The notes beneath the pieces were generated by a model. The model ran no database searches. It saw nothing but the letters and a program-made list of their open reading frames with translations, and had not been told where the DNA came from. The translations under genes and the position numbers were made by a program. This document shows positions 8,877-17,859 of a stretch of DNA of 64,000 bases, piece after piece. The stretch lies in assembly GCF_000027005.1 (NCBI RefSeq), contig NC_012963.1, forward strand, positions 372,001-436,000. The letters run 5' to 3'. Numbering within the stretch: the first letter of the stretch is position 1; the number at the start of each line of letters is the position of its first letter. The DNA comes from Komagataella phaffii GS115 (taxonomy: Eukaryota; Ascomycota; Pichiomycetes; Pichiales; Pichiaceae).

Positions 8877-10112
8877 ATGACTATCATCGGAAGATTAGCT
8901 TGCCAAAACAACTCATTTCTTAGAGACATCGAAACTCAGGTAGTTTCCCAAACTCCGTGCCAAGATGCCACGAACGAATTGCCACCAGATAGGAGGGGAC
9001 TGATAGGAGAAAATCAGCTTTACCTGGTAGAACTAGAAGACACAGTGTTGTTCCCAGAGGGCGGGGGTCAACCAAGTGACACTGGCATTGTAGCTTCTGA
9101 GGACCACTCATTTGATGTCATTTATGTGGGAAGAAACGGTTTGAATGCTGTCCATTATGTAATCGCACCCGGAGACTTGCCATTAAAAGTGGGTGATAAC
9201 GTTGTTGTGTCGGTCAATTGGGAGTCAAGATGGGATCATATGCAGCAGCATACAGGCCAACATCTCTTGAGTGCCCTTTTGAAGATCCATTTCGACGTCC
9301 CTACCCTTGGTTGGGGAATGGGAACTGGTGACACTGTATTGAACTACGTTGAAATCCCCAGGAAATTAGAAGATTTTGAAATCGAACAACTAAATTTGCA
9401 GATCAAAGCGACCATCAACCAGAATTTGCCAATTTCTGTCGTTGAGCATGACGAAATTCACGAAGAAAAGGGATCCATGAGAGATATTCGTATTGGACAT
9501 CTGGACAACAATTCATGTTGTGGAACTCACCTGCAATCTTCTTTACAAATTAAAAACGTGATTGCGTTGAATCAAATTTCTGGAAAGAAGACTAATACGA
9601 GATTACAGTTCATTGTCGGTGATAGAGTCAATGATTTTGTGAGCCAGAGTTTTAGTATTCTGAAAAATTTGAGGAACCAACTTTCATGTCCGGATGAATT
9701 AATACCGGAAAAGGTTGCCCAGTTGAACAGTTCTATCAAAGCCTCAAATACTACAGAGAAGAAAATGCTGAAAGAATTGGCTGAAATCAAAGCTCAGGAG
9801 ATTGTGGCATCTCCCTCTAAGATCATATTTGTAGACTCAGAGTTCTCCAATGATTTTACCAGCAACATTTTCAAACTGTCAAACAAAGCCATCAAGGATA
9901 AAACTGTTATTTTGTTATCTGGAAAAAATCAAGGATCTTTGATTGTTTATGGTGAAAACGTCAAAGATACCACGGATGGAATTTCTTCTGTTTTGGAGAA
10001 GAGTGTTTTAAAAGGGGGAGGAAGCCCGTCCAAGTACCAAGGAAAGATTCAGTTTGAAAAGAATGAAAGAAACAAGCTGGTCAAGTACCTAGAAACAATC
10101 AGTTCTCATTAA
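8877..10112 (+). CDS. Alanyl-tRNA editing protein (AlaX/AARSD1, YNL040W-like)
   Basis: This 411-residue free-standing editing protein is related to the editing domain of alanyl-tRNA synthetase; such proteins hydrolyse Ser (or Gly) wrongly attached to tRNA-Ala. The zinc site is complete: H125 and H129 in the HTGQH motif, and the second half C214/C215-G-T-H218. The GGGQPSDTG loop (residues 62-70), typical of the family, precedes it. A C-terminal region (about 250-411) resembles the DHHA1-type tail. The length fits yeast YNL040W and vertebrate AARSD1. The protein probably acts in the cytosol. It converges on the next gene with 77 bp between. Confidence 0.9.
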   Translation: MTIIGRLACQNNSFLRDIETQVVSQTPCQDATNELPPDRRGLIGENQLYLVELEDTVLFPEGGGQPSDTGIVASEDHSFDVIYVGRNGLNAVHYVIAPGDLPLKVGDNVVVSVNWESRWDHMQQHTGQHLLSALLKIHFDVPTLGWGMGTGDTVLNYVEIPRKLEDFEIEQLNLQIKATINQNLPISVVEHDEIHEEKGSMRDIRIGHLDNNSCCGTHLQSSLQIKNVIALNQISGKKTNTRLQFIVGDRVNDFVSQSFSILKNLRNQLSCPDELIPEKVAQLNSSIKASNTTEKKMLKELAEIKAQEIVASPSKIIFVDSEFSNDFTSNIFKLSNKAIKDKTVILLSGKNQGSLIVYGENVKDTTDGISSVLEKSVLKGGGSPSKYQGKIQFEKNERNKLVKYLETISSH

Positions 10113-10189
10113 TTACGAGAATTATTTTACCTATTATTTATTTAACTGTCCTATTATACACATTCATTTACTATCCTTCATGCACCAGA

Positions 10190-11221
10190 TCACTGTTTCT
10201 TTAATCTATTCTTAATGTATTCCCAAAGGTTTCCCTTTTCCCCAAATCGTCGTTGAATTTCGTCCAGTGATTGGACTCGTCTAAGATCATCCATAGCCTT
10301 GATCTTCCTCAGCCCTTGAATCAACTGATACTCTTTAGATTGCTCTGGTGGCATTTCCTCCACGAAAAACCTCGAATCGTCGCTGTCATACCCATTACTT
10401 GCCTCTTCAGCTTCCAGTTGCTCTAAAACCTTGAAATATACTTCATAGTTAGCTCTGCAATCAGAACACACAATTTCCTTATATGGACAGTTTTGGATCA
10501 GTGAACTGAGATCATAAAGTGGCTTCTCACAAATAACACAATATTTGAGGTCTGTTTCGTTGAATTTGTCGACATGAAGAGGTTTTTGAAGTTCGTTAAT
10601 GGAAGTCCCAAAGGGAGTTAATGATGATGCAAATGATGATGATTGGAATAACCCTGGTATTATAGATGGTTGGTGGCAATTCCCAGAGTCGTCGTATATT
10701 GTGCTTTGTGTGTGATGTCGTTTCATTCTCTGTTTGAAATCCACAATGGAAACTCTTTTCTTTCCCAGCGTCTTGGGCATTGGGATGTAATCTTCCACCA
10801 AAGTGATGTCCTCATCATGCCTTGAAGAATTCCTTTTCAATTCTTTCAAGTAGGTGGATAGGATTCTTTTTTTGATGGAAGGAGAGTCATATCTGGGCTC
10901 TGGCGTGGCGTCCATATCAGAAGACACCGTGGAGTCCTGCCCAGTTTCATTGTCTCTGGGCGGAGCCAATGGGAAAGACGTGAATGAACTATCAATTAAA
11001 TCCAATTTTGACGGCTTATGGTTCAAGTTAAGCGTATACTTCGGCGAAGGAGTTATTGTTCTGGCATTTATCGTGTCATTCAGCCTCTGTTGTTTATCGG
11101 TAAGCACCAAGTCAAATTGCTCTTTGGTGGGTGTTTGGAGGGTAGTAGTAACCACTGTGCTGGCTGTGTTGGCCACATTCTTGAACAGCAGCCGTCTTGA
11201 CCTATGCTCCGGGTTTCTCAT
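10190..11221 (-). CDS. Unrecognised protein with a Cys-cluster zinc-binding-like region
   Basis: This 343-residue protein is not one I can name. The N-terminal two thirds are polar and rich in Ser/Thr-Pro sites (TPTK, TPSPK, TPEP, SPSIKKR), so it may be a kinase substrate. A cluster of cysteines follows: C228-x2-C231, C245, C252-x2-C255, which looks like a small treble-clef or RING-like half site. The C-terminal 90 residues are charged and probably helical (QLEAEEAS, LIQGLRKIKAMDDLRR). It has a clean ATG, no overlap with other genes and ordinary yeast composition, so it is very likely real. Function is unknown. Confidence 0.75.
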   Translation of the reverse strand: MRNPEHRSRRLLFKNVANTASTVVTTTLQTPTKEQFDLVLTDKQQRLNDTINARTITPSPKYTLNLNHKPSKLDLIDSSFTSFPLAPPRDNETGQDSTVSSDMDATPEPRYDSPSIKKRILSTYLKELKRNSSRHDEDITLVEDYIPMPKTLGKKRVSIVDFKQRMKRHHTQSTIYDDSGNCHQPSIIPGLFQSSSFASSLTPFGTSINELQKPLHVDKFNETDLKYCVICEKPLYDLSSLIQNCPYKEIVCSDCRANYEVYFKVLEQLEAEEASNGYDSDDSRFFVEEMPPEQSKEYQLIQGLRKIKAMDDLRRVQSLDEIQRRFGEKGNLWEYIKNRLKKQ

Positions 11222-11438
11222 TTCATTCCGTGGTTCTATACTGAGCTTCTCTGGGTATTGGTGTGTAGGTTATAAATAGGACGATGGAACTCTTAACTGG
11301 CATTCGATCTAAAATCTAAGCATCTAAATCTATATGTTTATACATCGCTCGACTTGCCCGATGGGGAAATCTACAGGTGTTCGGATCCAAATATGTAGGA
11401 GACACATAACGCGTTGCATGAAAACAGATGCCGTGAAA

Positions 11439-13151
11439 TTATTCTCGGTTCACCGATGTGTGCAATTTGTGCTCTCTCATCATCATGACACTTACATAAC
11501 CCATGGTAACTGTGATCAGACAGAAATAAAAGACCAAGTGGCAGGAAAAATCGTAACTGCTTCGAATGGCCTCTATGGCCCATTTGGGAGCCTCTTTGAT
11601 GTAGTCTGTGCTTTTTAGTGCCTGCTGGAGGATCTCTGAAATAATTTTGGGGTCTTCGGTATCTGGTAGAGCGTTGGAAACGTTTCTACCAAGAGTAGTT
11701 GATAACCCATGGCGGAATATGGCGGCGGCTAACGAGACACCGATTGTTGAACCTGTAGATCTAAAGGCGTATTGAATCGATGTCGTTGAAGCCTGTTTTT
11801 CCATTGGTACTGAGGCGATAAGGGCTAACAGTGTAACTGTCAACATGCACGAGTATCCAAACCCGGGCACGACAGTCAACGTGAATTGGGTGAATAAGGA
11901 AATGTCTGGGTTGATGAAACAGATTCTTATCGTCCCTAGAACACCGAGTAAACATGTCACAGCGATAAATTTCAGGTACTTTCCAGTTTTCCTCATATAA
12001 ATTCCAGAACCAACACTTCCAAATGCAATTCCAAAGAAGTTGGGAATCATTCTTAACCCATTGTCTGTTGGTGAAAAGTCCATTGAAGTTGTGAAGTAGA
12101 TTGGGATATAATACATGTAAGAATAGACTGAAATTGAGTAGAACCAATTGGCGAGACATGCTGACAATACGGTTCTGGTGTTTAGTAGTTCAATTGGAAT
12201 AGCAGGTTGCTCACTATGGAGTTCGATGTACGCAAACCAAGCTAGTAGTCCTAGCGAGATTACAACCAATAAAATGAACGAAGCACTGCCATATGGTAGT
12301 TCATGTCCCCCTAAAGCGGCAGCAGCGACGAGCCCAGTCAAAGACGTGGCTAGCAAAATACTACCGGCAAAATCAATACTCTGGAACTTTTTCCACATGT
12401 CACTGTTGGGATATCCATTTCCGGGAGAACCTTCAGGAAGATGGAAGCAGATTGTAATGGCAGTTGCACAGCATAAAGCAATTGGAACTTGGAAGGAGAA
12501 TACGGCTCTCCATCCCCAATTATCGGCTATCAAGCCCCCAATGACTCCACCAGAAGCAGAACCTAAACCGTAAAAAATATTAGCTCCACCTTGGAAGACT
12601 CCTCTCTTTCTCAAAGAGATTAAATCAGACATGGCCACGGTACCCAAAACAGACATCCCACCGGCTCCAATACCAGCTAAGTATCGACTAATAACCAACG
12701 GCCATAATGAGTATGAATAGGAAGATATCAGGCAGCCAATGGCAAATGACCCTATACACAACAAAATCATTACTTTACGGCCAAATATGTCACTAATCTT
12801 ACCAAAGAGGGGTTGGAAGGCACAACAAGACAGTAGGTACGAAGTTGCAATCCACGAACTTCTATCCATTTCTTCCAGATCACTAGAAATTGTGGATAAC
12901 AGCGTAGTCACAACAGTAGTATCCAGAGCACTCAAATAGGAGCACATAAACAGCGAAGAGATAATCACATATAGCTGCTTAGACGGAACAGCATATTCAC
13001 CATCACTGCTGGCCAAAGAGCCTGTTGAACGTGAGCTTGAATAAACTTTAGTCAGCTGTTCTTCTTGCATCAACTCATTTGCAACAATGCCAGGAGTTCC
13101 CGTTGAAGGATCTTCAATGATCTCAGGTAACAAGGGCGTAGTTTCTGACAT
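11439..13151 (-). CDS. MFS transporter, vacuolar basic amino acid type (VBA1-like)
   Basis: This 570-residue major facilitator has a polar N-terminal tail of about 75 residues and then 12-14 transmembrane helices. Family signatures are visible: LDTTVV in helix 1 (motif D1 of the 14-helix drug:H+ group), FGKISDIFGRK (motif A) and SRYLAGIGAGG. These and the length match fungal VBA transporters, which move Lys, His and Arg into the vacuole. The N-terminus carries an acidic dileucine signal (ETTPLL), of the type that directs proteins to the vacuole by the AP-3 route. Substrate is inferred from family; a drug transporter of the same clan is the alternative. Transcription runs toward the Cys-cluster gene. 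Confidence 0.8.
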   Translation of the reverse strand: MSETTPLLPEIIEDPSTGTPGIVANELMQEEQLTKVYSSSRSTGSLASSDGEYAVPSKQLYVIISSLFMCSYLSALDTTVVTTLLSTISSDLEEMDRSSWIATSYLLSCCAFQPLFGKISDIFGRKVMILLCIGSFAIGCLISSYSYSLWPLVISRYLAGIGAGGMSVLGTVAMSDLISLRKRGVFQGGANIFYGLGSASGGVIGGLIADNWGWRAVFSFQVPIALCCATAITICFHLPEGSPGNGYPNSDMWKKFQSIDFAGSILLATSLTGLVAAAALGGHELPYGSASFILLVVISLGLLAWFAYIELHSEQPAIPIELLNTRTVLSACLANWFYSISVYSYMYYIPIYFTTSMDFSPTDNGLRMIPNFFGIAFGSVGSGIYMRKTGKYLKFIAVTCLLGVLGTIRICFINPDISLFTQFTLTVVPGFGYSCMLTVTLLALIASVPMEKQASTTSIQYAFRSTGSTIGVSLAAAIFRHGLSTTLGRNVSNALPDTEDPKIISEILQQALKSTDYIKEAPKWAIEAIRSSYDFSCHLVFYFCLITVTMGYVSVMMMREHKLHTSVNRE

Positions 13152-13334
13152 CGTTTGACGGAGAAGCTGTTTGAAATTATCCTTATTGAGCGAGTTGAGT
13201 ATTAAATACGAACGAAAAAGGATGTACGATAAAGATAGCAGATAAATTCGGTCGCGCCGTCTGAGGCATTATAAATACCTGAATAATCCGAAGCTTATCT
13301 TCGATGTAATAAAATGCGATCAGATTAAGATTTT

Positions 13335-14399
13335 TCATAAAGCCAATTCCCAAAGCTTAACCAAACCATCATCACCCGCTGTAATTAACCGGTCTCCATG
13401 CCATTTGATATTGTTTATCTCATAGACTCCGTGAGAGTGCGGCTGAGAGATTATAATCTGCCATTCCTTTGAATTGAGTTCCTTGTAGACGACAATACGC
13501 CCATCACTTCCAACGCTTGCAATGTAGCCATTCTCGCCCCATGCTACGGAATAGATAGGTCCATGGTGGATTATAGGAAGAATTGTTTCTAATTCCCACA
13601 TATCCTGGTTCGTGTCTGTTTTAATCGTGGAAGGAAGCTTACTATCTATGCTGGGCTGATCGTCTGCAGCGTGCAAAATTTTCCATATCCTTATAGTCCC
13701 ATCGTCACTGGATGAGGATAATCTGGTGACCCTTTCACCTTTCTTTTCAAAATCGCTGCTCCAAACAGTCCCTTCGTGACCAGTAAGATCGGCCACGTTT
13801 ACCCAATCGTCTTCATCGTAATCGTCTTGCTTGAAAAGTTTGACTGTGTCGTCATAACTGGAGCTTGCTAGGACATTTTCATGCTGATGCCATGTTACAT
13901 GCTTGACATCTTGGCTGTGTTCCTGTACAACAAAGACGCACTCAAACTCTTCGTTGTTATCATCAGCCTCCCATATCCAAATGGACTTGTCTCGTGAGCA
14001 TGATGCCAGATACACTCCATCATGGCTCCAACTCACCCCTTTAATCTCGTTCTCATGTCCTTCGATAATGGCCATCAGTGTCCAGTTATCCTCGTCTTCC
14101 AGGACAGCTTCTTCATTCCCCCAAATAGAGATTGTAGAATCAAACGAGCCGATTGCCAACGAAGGGAATTCCCCAGTTGGCTTCCATTCGACGCTGGAAA
14201 GAGTCTTTGAATGAGAATCATCGTCGAGTACGACAATCAGTCTCTTCGTTTCCAAGTTATAGACCCGACAAGTTCTGTCCCCGGAGACTGTTGCCAATAA
14301 AGGAAGTTTAGAGTGAATGGAAGTAGCCCAGCATTTATCTGTGTGACCTGTGAATGTGTGAACCAAAGATAGAGACATGGTTGATGGGGCGGATTGCAT
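13335..14399 (-). CDS. CIA1: Cia1, cytosolic iron-sulfur assembly WD40 protein
   Basis: This 354-residue protein forms a single seven-bladed WD40 propeller, with repeats visible from residue 14 to the end (GHTDKCW, GHENEIKGVSW, EHSQDVKHVTW, GHEGTVWSSDF). It is the docking subunit of the CIA targeting complex with Cia2 and Met18, which inserts Fe-S clusters into cytosolic and nuclear proteins. Length and blade spacing fit yeast Cia1 (330). Two start codons are possible: the ATG at 14399, used here, and a second at 14378 that would remove seven residues and gives a more usual N-terminus. It is divergent from CYC2 with only 117 bp between, so the promoters overlap. Confidence 0.92.
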   Translation of the reverse strand: MQSAPSTMSLSLVHTFTGHTDKCWATSIHSKLPLLATVSGDRTCRVYNLETKRLIVVLDDDSHSKTLSSVEWKPTGEFPSLAIGSFDSTISIWGNEEAVLEDEDNWTLMAIIEGHENEIKGVSWSHDGVYLASCSRDKSIWIWEADDNNEEFECVFVVQEHSQDVKHVTWHQHENVLASSSYDDTVKLFKQDDYDEDDWVNVADLTGHEGTVWSSDFEKKGERVTRLSSSSDDGTIRIWKILHAADDQPSIDSKLPSTIKTDTNQDMWELETILPIIHHGPIYSVAWGENGYIASVGSDGRIVVYKELNSKEWQIIISQPHSHGVYEINNIKWHGDRLITAGDDGLVKLWELAL

Positions 14400-14516
14400 T
14401 AATGGGATCTGCTTCTAGGGTGCTTGAATTTTCTGTTCGCTGCTTAGAGAGAACTCCAAATCCCCTACCATTTCTGCTCATTTCTACACTTCCCCTTCCC
14501 CTCAGTTCTATGATCC

Positions 14517-16001
14517 ATGAACCAGAGAATACTACGGCTCGTTAGAAATTATGCAGTCCCTGCTAAGAAAAACGCCCCCAAGTTGACTGGCGGCCTTCAA
14601 CCGTTGCAAGGGATTCAACTGAAAAAACAATACATTCCAAGACCCAACCAAAGGGTCACTTATGAACACCAGCCTCCACCTTCACCATCGGAGTTGAAAG
14701 CAGAAAAGGTCATTAGAAAGCGGAGAAACCCATGGTTGAGATTTATTCCTAGTCTGGTCGTCATAGGTGGTACTGTATGGCTATTGTTCTCGTACAACTA
14801 CTTCTTTGTAGAAGATGAAGACTTGGAATTTCTTAACCCCAGCGAGTTCAAGAAGTATACTATCACTTTTAAACAACAAATAGACGAGGACCATTATCTT
14901 ATTGAGCTGACACGGAAGAATAGATCCAAAATCTTGAACTCTATGAAACTTAAAATGACCTCCATGTGGAATGGTCACAGATTATGGTCAGTGGAGATTA
15001 AACAGCCTGATATCAGTATTGTCAGAAAATACACGCCATTGCCTTTGTATGTGGCTAGCAACAACAGTGAAGAACCTTTCATCAAGATTATAAACTCCGA
15101 GGGGGAAGAAGGGAAGATGATGTTATATATCAAAACTTATCCGGAAGGAGAGATGGCTAGGTGGATCAGCCAGACACCATTGTATTCCGACCTTGAATTG
15201 CGAGGACCCTTTGTTGACTACGAATTTCCTTTCCATCCGTTGGATAAAGCAACTGATAGACCACAACTTAGAAACGTTTTGAGCAAATTACCTCCTGATT
15301 CAGAACTTCCAGAGGACATGCCGTCGCCAGATAATTATAACTTTTTCGGAGCTGGAACGGGAATTTCTCCATTTTTGCAATGTCTTTATTCTCCCAATCC
15401 GCCTAAGGGAAAGGTTAATTTATTTCATAGTGCCAATACCGAAGAGGAGATCCCAAAAGTGTTCAGCTCGTTAAACTACTTTCTGCAAAAGACTTCACGC
15501 TTGAATTATTATCGATTTATTCGTGACAAGGGAGAGATGATTACTGATGTGCCCGCCAGTGTCGTATCCAATTATAGAGGATACAAGGATCTGAAGTTTG
15601 TAAAAGAGTATGAGGAAAAGAAGTTGTTGAAACAGAAAATGGAGCAACTCAAATCTGGAAATTCAACTGACGACAACTCGTCAACGGCTGCTGCTGAATC
15701 ACAGGTTAAATTAGCTCAGCTTCAAGACTCTGAAAAGCAAAGAGTTGAGCCGTCGCTAGCTAAATCAAAATCAACCTCGTACTTTGACAATGCTCTGCAA
15801 CTGTTGTTGTTCAAGCGGGAGTCTAATGATAATTCTCCTTCTCCTGCCAGCTTATCGTTAGTATGTGGCCCAGAGGGTTACATTTCATACATTTCAGGAA
15901 CACCAGACTTCAACAACCCGGAAAATATTGACGCAGGGGAAGTTTCGGGTCTTCTAGGTAAAAAAGGCTGGACGAAGGAAAATGTCAAGAGGTTACAGTA
16001 G
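14517..16001 (+). CDS. CYC2: Cyc2-like mitochondrial flavoprotein for cytochrome c maturation
   Basis: This 494-residue protein has a basic N-terminus, one transmembrane helix (about 76-97) and a ferredoxin-reductase-like FAD/NAD domain on the far side. In S. cerevisiae, Cyc2 is an inner-membrane flavoprotein that supports heme attachment to cytochrome c. Recognisable pieces are the flavin-binding region ending FFGAGTGISPFLQ and the C-terminal CGPEGYISYISG, typical of the NAD-binding half. The protein is much longer than yeast Cyc2 (366): a Ser/Asn-rich, polar insertion (about 375-425) splits the NAD-binding half. Another FAD reductase of the same fold is a lesser alternative. Confidence 0.8.
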   Translation: MNQRILRLVRNYAVPAKKNAPKLTGGLQPLQGIQLKKQYIPRPNQRVTYEHQPPPSPSELKAEKVIRKRRNPWLRFIPSLVVIGGTVWLLFSYNYFFVEDEDLEFLNPSEFKKYTITFKQQIDEDHYLIELTRKNRSKILNSMKLKMTSMWNGHRLWSVEIKQPDISIVRKYTPLPLYVASNNSEEPFIKIINSEGEEGKMMLYIKTYPEGEMARWISQTPLYSDLELRGPFVDYEFPFHPLDKATDRPQLRNVLSKLPPDSELPEDMPSPDNYNFFGAGTGISPFLQCLYSPNPPKGKVNLFHSANTEEEIPKVFSSLNYFLQKTSRLNYYRFIRDKGEMITDVPASVVSNYRGYKDLKFVKEYEEKKLLKQKMEQLKSGNSTDDNSSTAAAESQVKLAQLQDSEKQRVEPSLAKSKSTSYFDNALQLLLFKRESNDNSPSPASLSLVCGPEGYISYISGTPDFNNPENIDAGEVSGLLGKKGWTKENVKRLQ

Positions 16002-16189
16002 ATTTCATGTATATATAGATACTCCTGGAATAGTAATTCCGGCGCTCCTTCTAGAGTTCCACGCGCTTGCTCACACGATCCCGTTCTCGAACCTCCCAGG
16101 TATTGTCAATTTCTAGGATAATTATCAAGCGCCTATTGCGCCCCATCAATCGCATCTACCGATATCTCATCTCGTCATAGTCCCCCATA

Positions 16190-17002
16190 ATGAGTTCCTT
16201 TGACGAAGGAATCGCTCTGGAAGAACAACCGATTTATCAGGACTTGCCTGATTTCAACGAGAAAGCTAACAAGTTATCCAACAAACTGATTGTAATCAGT
16301 AATGATATTCAAAAACTGAAACAGAGCCTAGGTTTTTTTGATAAATACCTCAATAAGGATTACAACTACCAGCAGTTCAACAAATATCAAAAGAATGCTT
16401 TACAATTGATCAATAAGTTGATGGCACAGTTTCGTGACATCACAGCCGATAAAAAGTATCTGATGGACTTGAGATTTGTGGATATTAGTGCTGTACAAAA
16501 ATTTCAAAAAGACCAACTGGTAAATGGTATTAGTGATAATCTGAATGAGTTCAAAGAACTTCAGAACTGGTTTACCCGGTTAGACAGTAAACTCAATGAG
16601 ATGGAAGTAGTGGAACAGGAAGCCCGAATACAACAGCAACAACAACAGCAAGCGCAAGAAGGCGAGCAGATTATCATAGAATATGAACCGATTAACGCAG
16701 CTGAGTTGGAGTACCAACAGGATCTTATTAACGAACGAGAGCTGGAAATTGAGAATATTGCTAACGGAATAGTAGAGCTCAACGAGCTGTTCCAGGACCT
16801 GGGTACCTTGGTTACCAGTCAAGGTGAACTAATGGATAACATAGAGAACAACCTGTACAGTGTGGTGGATGATTCAAGGGCTGGGCATTCTGAACTTCGT
16901 AGAGCTGAAGCATATCAAAAACGGTCCACAGGGTTATGCATGTGGTTATTGGTGATCCTTGCGGTGATTTTATTGTTTATACTATTAATAATATTTGCAT
17001 AG
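16190..17002 (+). CDS. PEP12: Pep12-type endosomal syntaxin (Qa-SNARE)
   Basis: This 270-residue tail-anchored protein has an N-terminal Habc bundle (about 20-140), a Gln-rich linker, a Qa-SNARE helix (about 175-235; zero-layer Gln within LFQDLG) and a C-terminal transmembrane helix (about 250-269) followed by almost no lumenal residues. The architecture and length fit Pep12 (288 in S. cerevisiae), which drives Golgi-to-late-endosome fusion. Vam3, the vacuolar relative, is the main alternative; Komagataella-type yeasts may use one protein for both steps. A second membrane-traffic gene, VPS11, lies 42 kb away and is not linked to it. Confidence 0.8.
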   Translation: MSSFDEGIALEEQPIYQDLPDFNEKANKLSNKLIVISNDIQKLKQSLGFFDKYLNKDYNYQQFNKYQKNALQLINKLMAQFRDITADKKYLMDLRFVDISAVQKFQKDQLVNGISDNLNEFKELQNWFTRLDSKLNEMEVVEQEARIQQQQQQQAQEGEQIIIEYEPINAAELEYQQDLINERELEIENIANGIVELNELFQDLGTLVTSQGELMDNIENNLYSVVDDSRAGHSELRRAEAYQKRSTGLCMWLLVILAVILLFILLIIFA

Positions 17003-17121
17003 TGGTAATTTAGAATAAAAGTTGGAGTACAAACAAGTTAGTTCTGTTTTAATGTTAATATAATACAAAATACATGTACTTTAGGACAAATACTAAAAGT
17101 TTTATATCTTTGTAAGAATAC

Positions 17122-17193
17122 GGTTGTATAGTGTAGTGGTTATCACCTTCGGTTTTGATCCGGATGACCCCGGTTCGAACCCGGGTACGACCT
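17122..17193 (+). tRNA. tRNA-Gln (anticodon TTG)
   Basis: A 72-bp cloverleaf with no intron. The 7-bp acceptor stem pairs with one T-G wobble. The B box GGTTCGAAC is intact, and the anticodon loop reads TTTTGAT with TTG. It is nearly identical to the yeast tRNA-Gln(TTG) gene. A run of T residues about 7 bp downstream would end RNA polymerase III transcription. Confidence 0.96.
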
Positions 17194-17318
17194 TCATTTT
17201 TTTATTTTCTTCTTTTTTTCTAACCAGTGTACTGCTCAAACGTGATTTGTCACATGATCAAGTTCTCTTCTCACCAATGAGAACAAAACTCAATCGTCTT
17301 ACCATCCATTAATCAAAC

Positions 17319-17741
17319 ATGTCGTCGTCTATTCAGCGTACCCTAAGAAATCTATGGAAGAACGGCTTCAAGAAGTCTTTTAAGCAATTACAAGGCTATA
17401 ATGATATAAAATCCGGTCGATTGGTCGGAACTGACTCCTTCGGAAACAAGTTCTACGAGGTTGACGATCCTGTGGAAATCCACATGAGAACTAGATTTGT
17501 TGAATACACCGGGTTCTGGAGACAGGATATGTCTGAAGTTGAGCCCGGATGGCATTACTGGTTGGCTTATGGTACTGATGTTCCACCTAATCAGTTGAAG
17601 CCAGAAGAGAAAAGTGTCAGAGCTTACCCCGTTAAGAAACATGTCCCCAACCTCACATACACAGATGGGGCTTACGTCCCTTACAACACTGCTAGGCCTA
17701 AGTGTGCTACCTGGGATCCGAAAGTCACGGAAAGACCCTAA
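17319..17741 (+). CDS. Complex I accessory subunit, NDUFA12 (B17.2) family
   Basis: This 140-residue protein matches the NDUFA12/B17.2 subunit of respiratory NADH:ubiquinone oxidoreductase. Characteristic segments are LVGTDSFGNKFYE, RTRFVEY and the Trp-rich PGWHYWLAYGTDVPP. It sits on the matrix arm near the N module. Its presence means the organism has a proton-pumping complex I, which Saccharomyces has lost. The gene lies 126 bp downstream of the tRNA-Gln gene and starts with an ATG that gives the usual short basic N-terminus. Confidence 0.93.
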   Translation: MSSSIQRTLRNLWKNGFKKSFKQLQGYNDIKSGRLVGTDSFGNKFYEVDDPVEIHMRTRFVEYTGFWRQDMSEVEPGWHYWLAYGTDVPPNQLKPEEKSVRAYPVKKHVPNLTYTDGAYVPYNTARPKCATWDPKVTERP

Positions 17742-17859
17742 TGCGCATAGATAGAAGGAAAGAAAGAAGAAGGATCGGTGGCAGAGTCAATGGCTTAAGG
17801 AAACAGTGAACAGTCATAGATGATACATGTTTTATATAAGTGAAACAATATATTTTTAT

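Noticed and set aside
10854..11279. 141-codon plus-strand frame opposite the Cys-cluster protein
   Set aside because: No domain, and it overlaps the N-terminal coding region and promoter of the minus-strand gene, which has better structure.
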